From positions 953,501 to 1,017,500 of the forward strand of contig JBBDHG010000014.1 in the NCBI GenBank assembly GCA_037951165.1: a stretch of 64,000 nucleotides of DNA, read 5' to 3'. Shown in pieces: positions 51,994 through 62,300 of the stretch; positions within the stretch are counted from its first letter, which is position 1, and each line of letters begins with the position of its first letter. Below the pieces are notes generated by a model. It saw nothing but the letters and a program-made list of their open reading frames with translations. It did not search any database and was not told the origin of the DNA. This stretch comes from Lophius americanus (Eukaryota > Chordata > Actinopteri > Lophiiformes > Lophiidae). The position numbers and the translations under genes were made by a program.

Positions 51994-52361
51994 GCATTTG
52001 TGTTTTTCCTACTTATTGGTGGTAAAGTAGCTTTTTAAATCAGGTAACTACTCGCTCTGTCAGTCCATCTGAATAGTACACAGAAAGCATTTTAAATGCT
52101 CTTTGCAACCACTAAGTGGTATATGTTTCGGAATATGTACAGCATTAGCTCTTAAACACGTTATCAACAAACTGCTTATGAGTGGTTATATTTTCAAAAT
52201 CATGGGCAGTTCATTATTCTTAGTATACTTGTCTCTCAATTTCTTTTCACCCTTTGCTAATTAATTATATTGCTAATCAAAAACACATTGCAGAGTTCAA
52301 CTTCATTGTATTTCCTAAAAACTAAATCTAAAAACAAAACAACAGTTGTCACTATGACAGG

Positions 52362-53000
52362 ACCATACATACATGCATCTGTTTTTCTTCTGCTTATCTG
52401 GGTCATGTCACAATGACAGCAGGCTAAGAAGGGTTTTTCAGGCATCACACTCCCCAGCAACACTCTCCAGTTCAATCTGGGGGATCCTGAGGTGTTCCCA
52501 TGACAGATAAGATGCATCCTTCAAGCGAGGTCTGGTTCTAACCTTGGGTTTGCTCCAAGTTGGCAATCCTGGAAACCCCCAAAGGGAGGCTTCCTGGATG
52601 AAACACCTCAACTGGCTGCTTTTGGTGTAAGCTCCTTCTGTATGTCCAAGCCTCGCAGCATATCCCCGCTACCCAACGAAGGAAGCTAATTTTAGCCGCT
52701 TGTATCCTTGACCTCATTCTTGTCACTTACCAGAGCTCTTGACCGTAGGTAAGGGTTGGAACATGGATGGATCGGTAATTGGAGAGCTTTGTCTCACAAC
52801 TGAGCTCTCTCCTCATCACAACGGATCGATACAACACCCGCACTTTTGCTGATTCTGCACTGAATTGCCTTTCCATGTCGCGGTCCAATTTCCCATCACT
52901 GGAGAACAGGACACCAAGATACTTGAAATCCTTCGCTTGAGGCAGAAACTCAGCCCCCAACCTGAATGGGACAGACAGTCCACTGTTTTCTAGCAGAGAA
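52362..53000 (-). mobile_element. Rex3/RTE-type LINE fragment, 5'-truncated
   Basis: On the minus strand this is the 3' end of a fish non-LTR retrotransposon: the end of the reverse transcriptase ORF, a short 3' region (CATGGGAACACCTCAGGATC, GTTGCTGGGGAGTGTGATGC), and a tail GATAAGCAGAAGAAAAACAG followed by ATGCATGTATGTATGG. That structure fits Rex3/RTE elements, which end in short tandem repeats. It is truncated on its 5' side near 53000. Confidence 0.8.
52538..52960 (-). pseudogene. Rex3/RTE-like reverse transcriptase C-terminal remnant
   Basis: The frame encodes DFKYLGVLFSSDGKLDRDME, then VLYRSVVMRRELSCETKLS and IHVPTLTYGQELW. After an in-frame TAA (52727-52729) it resumes in the same frame with TRMRSRIQAAKISFLRWVAG. 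In intact relatives the two parts are joined by a Val-containing TYGHELWV-M-TERMRSRIQAAE stretch, so a stop has arisen at the junction. The catalytic palm with YXDD is not present. Frame is lost near 52640, and the rest of the element is only recognisable as nucleotide sequence. Confidence 0.8.
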
Positions 53001-56000
53001 CCATTGCCTAAGAGGGAAAATTATCTTATTTTTTGTTTTTTCCCTTTGGTATTTTGTACCAGTATGCCAACCTCAGTGCTGCTGTATATCCATCACCGTT
53101 GAACCAATCAGTACTTAATTAATACATATACATAAATAATATAGACACATAAAATTCATTTAATTTATATCATTAATCATTCATTTGAACCGCTTTCAGA
53201 TCCACTTTGTTTTTCACTTCCTGAATCAGTTGGTTAGTGGCACTGGATTAATAAGTACCCTGTTGTTCACTGTAACTCTACATAATCGGCACATAAGCAT
53301 AGATCATAATCAAATGTGTATTTTAGGCACATATGGCAGTTGATGCAGAAAACTCCATTACACCAGGTCTGATTTAGTTGTGTTCCATTGTCACCCTATC
53401 TATTCCTGCACTCTCATTGCAGCTTATGTGGCCTCTGTGATAGATTGCTGAATGAAACTGGATCTGTGAGAAAAAAGGACAAGCACTCTGGGAGTTGCAC
53501 AGCGTGCATGCCTTTCGCTCAACGGGACACTCGCTGAGATATTTCCTCAGTGTGGCTTTTTCAAAAGGGCTTGTGCTGAAGTTCTCGCTAAGGGCAGTAC
53601 AGTAGGTCAACTGCCGATAGAGTTACAACCTCTCCTTTGTGAAGGTGTTGGACAAATTAGACCTCACAACTGTTTACCCAGTCAAACAGGGACAGCTGCA
53701 TCCCTCCACCCTCCAAAAGCTGCCACTGACTGTTGTTCCTTTAGGGAGCCATCTGTGAGGAATAAGCAGGCTCAGTGATCAAGTGATCGTCAGACAGTTT
53801 TACCTCTGTAACTCTGGGGGTTGGTATGAAAGGCCTCTTAACTGAATCAACATGAGCGCTGTGTATTAAGTGATCCAGTTGCTATTTTGGACTATCTCAC
53901 TGCTCTGTGACAAGTAATTGACAGAGTAAAATTAGTACTATTCTGTCGCCTAGTTAAAACCAGAGCCTTCACTTATACACTGTAACAGGTACTTTACTTT
54001 AATGATTTTGTGTTGTTTTTTTCTCCATCCATTCGTTTTTATGTCCTTAGGACAACCTCACTGGGCTTTTAAACAAAGTCTGGTACCATAATTGGACATT
54101 TATAGAATATTTTGTTAAGTACCTCTAGGCGGAGATATTAATTTAATTGTACCACAAACAGTAACGCAGCAGAAACTATCCTCATATCCCCGCCTTGCAC
54201 ACACAACTCTTTGGATGATGTAGAAGTTCAGCATTTGACTTAATAAACTTATCAGGATTATACATATTTAGATTATTAAGATTGATACTAAGTGAATTTT
54301 AAATAGTGTCAAAGTTATTTGTTTAAATGTTCGGCATATAAGTTAGATACTTAACGCTTATAACAGGAAGATCTTTATACCCCAGATGTTTTCATCTCTA
54401 CTTCAGTTCATTTAATTCTTCATCTTTTGGCTGCTTTCTTTCAGTGTCGCCTCAGCAGATCACGTTTCCAACCATAATTATCGTCAGTACACTGCTGCCT
54501 AACAGTACCAGTGACCGTATTGGTTAACCCGAGCCCTAATGGATCTGGATTTGAAATCAATTTAATGTTCCACATAATTATTTGATATAGGTTATTCGCC
54601 CGTTCCCCTTCCTGACGCAACCCTCCCCGTTTGTCCGAGCTTGGGTCCAGAACTAGAAGGACACTAAATTTTGACCCATTAGTGTCTGGGTTTTCTTCAG
54701 TTCATTTAATTAAAAATGTTAGATTGTTAATTTTTGGGAATGTATTCATTTTACAGATTCAAAACATGTATGCAATTCCGGTTTTGATGAATAATTAAAG
54801 TGTGAATTAGATGAAAAGGTGTATCAAATCTTCAGTAATACTCAATTGCTAATTGCTTGGATGGACCAGCAGCTGTGTCTGGTGGATCCACAGTTTGTTT
54901 TATTTTTGTTGTTAATAGTTTGGACCTTGGAAGTCTTTTTTGCGGCAAAATTGACATTGTCTCTTCTAAAATAGCGGACTCATCTGGCTTGAAACCAAAA
55001 TGTACCCAGCGCAGTTCAGTGCCGTTTTATTTTATGACGAAATGATCCATGATGTTCACATCAATAAATGCTCATTGAACAGTCAGTGGCACTAAAGGCT
55101 AATTTATTTCTCCACACATTGCAAAATGATAGCAGATAAACCAAATGAAGCCTTTAAAGAGCATCAGTCAAATATCATCAGTGGGGAAACAACATGGAAA
55201 TAGTGATGAAATAGGAAACTTTTGTTTCATCCATCTGTTTTATACAGTACAGGTGAATGGTGGAGATTCTAACAAAAATGTAAAATAGTTGCTGTTAACG
55301 CATATAATCATGATCAGAAGTTATCTTATTATTGTGACAAGATTGCCAACCCGACTCAGACATATGTGCAGTCTCATTTCTGAAGTATGACAATTCTGCA
55401 GCATTTAACAAGCTGCCTGACCCTTAGACGATTTGACATGATCCTTTCAAGACAACTACATCCACAGTAACAATGACTTAAAATTAATGTCTATTGTTTG
55501 TGTATCTGTGTTGGCCTATGTCATTTTATAATATCAGATTGTTTTAGCACAATGTGTTATTTTCAAACTGTAAATTCTCATGTAGTAACTCGGCTTAAAA
55601 TGTAGCGTACAAACTCAGTGCCTCAGCTGGTATTAAGTGTGTCAAAAACGGTTTGGATTCAGATATGTAAAAAAAAAGGAGGTTAAATGACTTCGGGTCA
55701 GGCTTAGTGACTTGTCTCCCAGACTTGGTCGGGCTTGAACAGAAAAATGCGACACGAGCACGGCTTTAGTGCTTATTAGAACTGTGAGTGTTAACCCGTC
55801 GGCGCTGTCATCTATCTTTGTTGCACACGGAGAACGCACGGTACATTTTAATTCTCGTGTCCAAAATGAATTGCAATATGATTTTAACTGTAAACTAAAT
55901 TCTACGGAAAAAAATGAAATCGCCAAGCCCTGCAAATCCGTAAAAACATGGTAACAAATCCGTGGACTGAATTAAATGGATATATTTCTGTGGTTCCTCT

Positions 56001-56515
56001 ATGTACAGAACAAATAGAACCATCAGACTTCATGTCTGTTTCAGCAGACATATCATGTAACGATTGATCATATAAACAGAAGTGTGGACAAGATCAATGA
56101 AACATAATCATGACCCATTAGGACTAAATAATCTCTGTGTAATCTATAGGTATAGCAGTGCATATAAACTTTGTTGTGGATTCTATACTAAAAACGTGAC
56201 AGCTGAATAAAAGGAAGAGGTGCCAGTTGGAGAGCATCGGCAAATTTGCATTATAATTCTTGCTTTAATGACTACACTTTCAACGCACAGCACTTTTATT
56301 AAGATTGAGAATTGGCCAATGTCAGCTCTCTTACTCACAACTAGGCAATGCCCCGCTCCCTCACCATATCTCATTGGGCGTTACCAGTGGAAACTGTGGT
56401 TAAACTGTGGAAACTGTACAACCATTGCACACACCAGAGAATTTTTTTTTTTGAAAAATTAGCCAGTTGCCATATTCAAACTGGAGAGGGTTTAGTTTGA
56501 AGGTTGTGTTGTGGT

Positions 56516-56838
56516 TAGAGGTGCACCGATTGCAAATTTCTTGGCTGATGCCGATAACTGATAACGTTTTCGGATCTGTACTACACAGCTTATTTTTGCC
56601 TTGCATGTGTTTCAAAATTGCAAGCTTTGTTTTTTCTCCATTCATGGTGAAAGATTTCTTGGCCGGAGAGATGTTGGTAGCCATGCTAGGTCATGCCGCA
56701 CAAAGTTAAACATTGTATGTTATGCGCATGTATGTAGCCGGCATGAGCATTCTAAGACTGCTTGGCCAGTTACCAATAATATCAACATAAGCCTTCGGCA
56801 TCGATCAATGGGCCGGTTCGTCGATCTATGCACCACTA
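56516..56838. mobile_element. hAT-type non-autonomous element with intact target duplication
   Basis: The element starts TAGAGGTGCACCGAT and ends ATCTATGCACCACTA, an imperfect 15-bp terminal inverted repeat. It is flanked by an exact 8-bp direct repeat GTTGTGGT (56508-56515 and 56839-56846). An 8-bp duplication is the signature of hAT transposition. Its 323 bp have no transposase. Related copies are at 48898 and 46582, so the intron has taken three insertions of one family. Confidence 0.88.
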
Positions 56839-57109
56839 GTTGTGGTTCGTGATTTTTTCATTTACGTGCTCAGCACATGTGCCATAAGTGCATAAAGAAT
56901 CTCCCCCACATGCTGTCAAAACAATATATAGAAAATAAGTTTATCCTATACCCTAGTAGCCACATCATCAAAACCTGTAGCTGGTTTTAATTGCATGGTT
57001 TGACAGTTTCACAATACACACAGAACAAAACTGATGTTTGCTGTTGAACTGATTTAAAACACACCCATTCCAAATAAAGAGTTTCCGAATCATAAATAAT
57101 GAAAGATGT

Positions 57110-57123
57110 AATATATATATATA
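57110..57123. repeat. (AT)n microsatellite
   Basis: Short AT dinucleotide run. Confidence 0.8.
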
Positions 57124-58385
57124 CCTGTCACACTGTTTTTTTTTTTGTACCATGATATATACTAGTTTTAAAATTAAAACAGATAACTGGTTTAATATTG
57201 TTTTTGATTGGTGTATATCAGACCGGCTAAATTCCAGGTTCCACATTGCCACCAGTGTATGTTAAATCGCACTGGGCCTTTTTTTGGACAAAGTGGGACC
57301 ATAATAATCTTGCTGTTGGTAGTGGTACTCAATAAAAGGAAACTATGACTTGAATTTGCATTATTGCAAAATTTATTTGCATATTTTACTAACTAAAATA
57401 ATTTGCTCCCAGAAGATTTTTTTATTGCCCTTTACACTTTTTGTCCTATTTTTTTTTTGCTGACAAACTAATTTAGAGACACTAGAAATAAATACATAAG
57501 AACAGTAGAGGTCCCATATGGCAAACTATATTTACTCATCATGTCCAATCTCCAAGGGAATCTATAAACCCAAGCATCAATCCAATCAAAAATAAAAAAA
57601 CGCACTTTTGTTATGGAACCCTTTTCACAGCTAGTCACTCATGATGAACACAGACAAGCCATGTTCAAGCTTTTCATGTTGCTCGGCAAGCAATCTCTGT
57701 TGTGTCTGGTACAAAGAAAGCTTTCCAGATAGCAGATAAAGAAAAAGTCCTTCAGTCTCATGAATAAAAATAAAAAACAGAGCTCATCTGCTCTGTTTTG
57801 CAGACACCAGCTTAGATTCTTTGTATTCATATGTCCAAATGTTCACCAGGGATCCGACCTTGAGTTAAATTGCTTGAAGGTATGAAACATTGTGACCTTT
57901 GGGTTATATAGTGTAAGCATATACAGCGAACCATGTTCCCCTGAGGCATACAGGTTTCTGTTTCATTCATGTTGTTAAGCTCCCCTGTTAATGCAAGATT
58001 ACCAATGTGTTCTAGAGTTGAAAAGACGCAGCTCCATAACCCATGTCCGGGGGGGGGTGTGAGGCCATCTACTTTTTGTTTATCAGCGGTGACACTATCA
58101 GCAGTGCCTCATGAAAAGGGAGCATGTCATTCAGAACAGTGGGGCAACCTTGGCTGTCAAAGCAGGATTTAAGCTACATTTCCAATTGTTGCCATGACGA
58201 CTGTGGGAAGTGATTATGAAGAGAGGCTTTCTGAGCAGTGCTGTCACACCAATGGGTATTACCAGAGTGGTTTGCACAGAGAATTACTGGCTCACGATCA
58301 AATGATTTCTCTGTTTTGTACATAATGAAATACTCTGTTGTGTGGTGGCAGAGTCCTAGTAATACTATAAATGCCACCATTATTG

Positions 58386-58418
58386 TACTAATATAATTAT
58401 TTTCTCTCTTCTTACTAG
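58386..58418 (+). promoter_or_regulatory. Branch point and 3' splice site of znf609 exon 2
   Basis: TACTAAT (58386-58392) is an almost ideal branch-point sequence, placed 28 nt before the exon. A pyrimidine tract (TTTTCTCTCTTCTTACT) and AG (58417-58418) follow. The strong acceptor supports the exon boundary at 58419. Confidence 0.8.
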
Positions 58419-58424
58419 GGCAAC

Positions 58425-58460
58425 ATGTGGATAAATGGGACAGAAACTAGTAGACCGTGA
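58425..58460 (+). other. Upstream ORF 1 in exon 2
   Basis: ATG 58425 (A at -3) opens an 11-codon frame closed by TGA 58458-58460. The same frame and stop would terminate a circular-RNA reading of exon 2, because the phase-0 end of the exon joins to 58419 in this frame. Confidence 0.6.
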
Positions 58461-58545
58461 GGATTCTCTAACCCTTGCCCCTGAGTCCCAACCGTCTGAG
58501 AGGGTGTCGGACCTCACTGAGGCAATCCTGGGCCGTTGGCACTAA
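58435..58545 (+). other. Upstream ORF 2 in exon 2, abutting the main start
   Basis: ATG 58435 opens 36 codons ending at TAA 58543-58545, one base before the main ATG at 58547. The stop and start sit as TAAAATG, a geometry that favours coupling or restart over independent scanning. Initiation context is moderate (T at -3, G at +4). The peptide, rich in Asp/Glu/Ser, has no recognised family. Confidence 0.55.
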
Positions 58546-58546
58546 A

Positions 58547-59305
58547 ATGTCCCTAAGTGGTGGCACTGCAGGCGGGAAAGGTGTGGACTCTAATGCGGTG
58601 GACACTTACGACAGCGGGGATGAGTGGGATATCGGTGTTGGAAATCTGATTATTGACCTTGACGCCGATTTAGAGAAGGACAAACTTGAGATGTCTGGCA
58701 CCAAGGACGGCATGGCAGCACCACCCAGTGCAGTGGCAGCGTTGCCTGACAACATCAGGTTTGTTAGTCCCGTGTCTGGCTCTCAAGGAAAAGAAAGCAA
58801 ATCCAAATACAAGCGCAGCAAGAACTCTAAAGACAATAGTAGCAAAGCCTCATCTGCAGATGGGGGCAAAAAAGAAACTACAGGACGGACTCAAGGGGAG
58901 CCAACAGGCACAGCAGGAAGTGCAGGAGCTGCTGGTAACAATTCCACCTCTGGAAAGAACATGGAAAAGGGGGGCAAAGCCTCAAGAGGTGTTTTGAGTG
59001 GTAAAAAAGAGAAGGAAGGGGCGAGTGGGAAAAGCAAGAAAGACAAAACAGATGGAGCCCCAGTCGTGGCAATAGCTGCTGCGGAAAAGGATGTTGTGTC
59101 TCAAGCCCAAATTGCTTTGGGGAATAGTCGTAATGCGTCCTTTGAGAACACACAATCAACAGACTTGGCAGAAGCCAATCAAATGGGGAATATTGCACTT
59201 GAACCTGTTGGGATAGTACCAGCATTGACCACAAAAACTGAACCGGAGGAGGTGGAAAATGGGAATAGTGAATGCAAGACGTTAAAGAAGGTGAAAAATG
59301 AAAAG
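58547..59305 (+). CDS. znf609: Zinc finger protein 609, N-terminal coding exon (partial)
   Basis: ZNF609 is a large nuclear regulator of transcription; in mammals Zfp609 works with the cohesin loader NIPBL and the Integrator complex and affects neuronal migration, and it influences Rag gene expression in thymocytes. Here only residues 1-253 are present. Residues 19-45 hold the conserved acidic block GDEWDIGVGNLIIDLD plus ADLEKD that marks ZNF608/609; LPDNIRFVSPV (about 70-80) and GKESKSKYKRSK follow ZNF609 rather than ZNF608. Residues 90-180 are Ser/Lys/Gly-rich and probably disordered; the exon closes with LKKVKNEK. The start is ATG 58547: an in-frame TAG at 58448 excludes upstream ATG starts, and MSLSGG matches the family N-terminus. 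The frame past 59305 is intron and its stop is not real. The C2H2 finger lies in exons beyond the window. Whether this is the a or b copy is open. Confidence 0.93.
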
Positions 59306-62300
59306 GTACGTACTTCAGTTTAATGCTGTGTTGTTTGGTTCTGTGCTGTTATTTCACTGAATGTGTTGGGGCATATTTATTTGTCAAAGGGAAGTTTTAT
59401 TATGGAATGGCGAATTGGCCGTCAACATGGTCCCAACGTTTGTGAAATTGCGGTTGACAATCTGGTTCATATATAGTGTGATATGTAGTTTTAAATACGT
59501 TATTCTCATAAAAATCAGAGATTTTGCTATTTGTTTCATAGAGTAAAACATACAAACACATCATGCAGTTTCAAAAGTGAAACACTAAATGAACCCATGA
59601 TAATCTGGCCTTTTTATTTTTGAAAGTTTTCTAGTGAGTGCTATTACAGTTCATTTGTGTTCGAAACAACTCTGTTAATATTTTTCATATCCATGAGCTA
59701 GAAGGGGCTGGCAACTATGGAGTAGTCGGTGAGAATAATCTTTGAAACAATACAGACTCTCCCCAGTTTAATTTTTATCATGGTATAAACAATTAAGGTA
59801 GCCAGAGAAGGACCAAACACAGTAAGGGTGTTGTCGTAGTGGTTTCTTATAGCCTGTCCAGCCGTCATAGAGATGCACTTATTCCCCTGAAGCCCACATG
59901 TGACACACAAAAAGAACTACTGTTGTATTTTTCCTCTTTTATTACCACACAGTGAATAAGGGCACCCTTGACAAATATGAGGCTGGGACTAGTTAAGGAA
60001 ATAGTGATGTGTTCTTTTCCCTTCATGTTAATCAAGACTTGATTAAGATTGATTTAAGTGGATAGATGCCTATTATAAAAATTCCCGTGTGATGTGTACA
60101 ATTAATGCTACTTAATCAGTTTCATAGAAGTATGTGTTACCAAAGTCAGTAAAACCTAGTACTAATGTCAAACAAATATTACAGTATATATTTGAAGCTT
60201 AGTAAGCTACTTCAAGCCTTTGGAGGTTAACTAAATGTCACATAGTGTTTCACAATTTTTCCTCCCATCATATCAACACTGATATTATCTTACAAGAACT
60301 ATATCAAGATTTCTGTATTTATTCGCCCACACTTATCTTGTTCAGTGGCAGAGTTGATCTATCACTGTGTCTATTGTATGCCTCATAGCAGCCTTTTCAT
60401 GCTCTGGCAGTATAAAAGACAGCAGAGCAGGGAGGTGCTGAGGACTGTTTTTGTCTGTCATCGTGTTCCATTCTTAATCCCAAAAGCCCCAGCAATGCCT
60501 GGTGGAGCAACGTGTGGGGGAGGGAGCTGGTGCAAAGCACGCCTTCGTCGTTTTTCCTGCTGCTCTGAAAGTGGCGTGGGGGATGGGCGGTGAGGAAGCT
60601 TGTTTGATTCCCCAAATCCAGGACAACCAGTCAGACAAACAAGCTGTGGAGCTTTCTTAGAAATGACTGATTTAAAAGGATATTGCGGCAAAGTATTTGC
60701 AATCATAATCTGTTAAGAATAAAAAGACATTTGAGGGAGAATCACATAAATAGGTTGCCAACACTGAATAAAGGATAGGGGTCAGAAGTGCTTTCTGTTT
60801 AGATACATAGGGAAGGGTATCCTTGTGTTTCAGTTTGACAGGTTTTCAGCCTGGAAACCTCAGTTAATGGAGTGTTGTGTCATTTTAAATCACTTTGTTA
60901 ACCTTAGAATAGAGATATGGTATGTTTCAGGGCTTCAGATAGCCCTGTCAAACAAAGCTGTTGTAAAGGTGAAACCGTACCTAATGTTGACATCAACAAG
61001 GTTGATAATTAATACTCATCAGCATTATTGAGCATATAATTATCATTTTGGGACTGGTTATTCTTGCATAGCCATAACTTTAAAATTTAATTTGTTTTAT
61101 TTGTGTTAAAGAGAAGTTCCTCTGAAATACATTATTATTCTAGTATTGAAGAAAATAACATTTATTAAATAATAACAATTTTCACATAAAAAGGTAAAAA
61201 GAAATTAGCATTCTTAGCCTTTCATTTCCCCATCCGCATTTTTGTGTTAATTTATAAAAGTTATGCTGGCGACTACTGTCCTGGCTTCTATAATGTAAGT
61301 CAGCGGTTTCAGTCATTTTTGTGGCTCCATGTGTACAAGGATAATTTTTTCACAATGCTGCTTGCCGCTTTTCAAAAAAGTGACGAAAAAAACCTTTCTG
61401 TTTGTTTCTAAAACGGTGTCTAGAAAACTGAGCCTAAGTCATCCATTATCAGCATGTAGGTGATGGCCTCAGAGGCAGTACTTACAAATACTGACAGGAA
61501 TTTAATTTAAACAGTCACACATATAGTGTAGTGGAAGGGATTTAGACTGCCTGCTGAAATAGTAAGCAAATTTCAGGCTCATACCAACAGCCATCTTCCT
61601 CTGAGGAAGGAAGAGGAGGATGTTAAGACGAAAGTGTTAAGACGAGGTTAAGATACATTTTGAGAATTTTTGTTTTGAAAAATAGAGATGAAGTAAGCAA
61701 TGTTTTAAATATGAATTAACACTTGCTCACTGGGCACATTACCCAAAAACTTAAAGGGTAATATGTTGAACTATACAGCTTTTAAAAGATCATTGGCCAG
61801 TGGGTTCCAATTACGATAATGACAACAAATATCAGCTTCATAGTGTGATAGACTTTGTAAAATGTTATTATACAGAACATCAAGTTTTAATACTTACTTT
61901 TGGGTTAAAACTCTTCTTGGAGCAAACTGTCACTTATCGTACAGGTTAAACTTTGGCCACATCCCAAAAATCACAGCCCGAGGCCATTCCTGGAAGTTTG
62001 GTGGACCAGTGTGTGGGTTAACAAAAGTGTTTTTTAAGTGGGTAATAGTTACTGTGCTGCAGATGCCTTTTGTGCTGCCCCTGGTGGATATTCCCTTTTG
62101 CAGATGTTTCTCAGCAGAACAGCACCACATATGTCCCTTACAGTCTCAGTTTGGCTATGAACTTTATGATTCACCGAAACAAACAAACAAACAAAAACCA
62201 TAATGGTGCAATAATGGCATCTTGCTTCTTCTTTTACAAATAATAGTAGGTCTTGGGCACCATCCACATTTTTGTCAGCCGGCACAAAAGAAAGGATTGA

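Larger units (their letters stand above)
25115..58418 (+). other. znf609 intron 1 (33.3 kb)
   Basis: It runs from donor GTAAGT (25115) to acceptor TTCTTACTAG (ends 58418). No coding exon is recognised inside. The stretches 25261-28999, 31200-34750, 35041-38310, 45501-46580, 49168-51942, 53001-56515 and 56839-58385 show no gene and no repeat that I can name beyond short simple sequence. Named repeats and hairpins inside the intron are listed separately. Additional alternative 5' exons cannot be excluded. Confidence 0.7.
58419..59305 (+). other. znf609 exon 2 (887 nt)
   Basis: It is bounded by the acceptor AG at 58417-58418 and the donor AAAAG|GTACGT at 59305/59306. It holds 128 nt of 5' UTR and 253 codons, ending exactly at a codon end (phase 0). 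It is the counterpart of mammalian ZNF609 exon 2, the single exon that back-splices to form circ-ZNF609. Its length is not a multiple of three, so a circular read-through shifts frame after one lap. Confidence 0.85.

Noticed and set aside
58475..58546. Extension of the znf609 frame upstream of ATG 58547
   Set aside because: The upstream codons begin at a TTG, have no family match, and lie between an in-frame TAG (58448) and the conserved MSLSGG start; they are 5' UTR.
58686..59234. Other open frames on both strands inside exon 2
   Set aside because: They are shadows of the znf609 frame, caused by its base composition.
59306..59323. Five extra codons and stop at the end of the znf609 open frame
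   Set aside because: They follow a strong GTACGT donor and do not match the protein; they are intron sequence.
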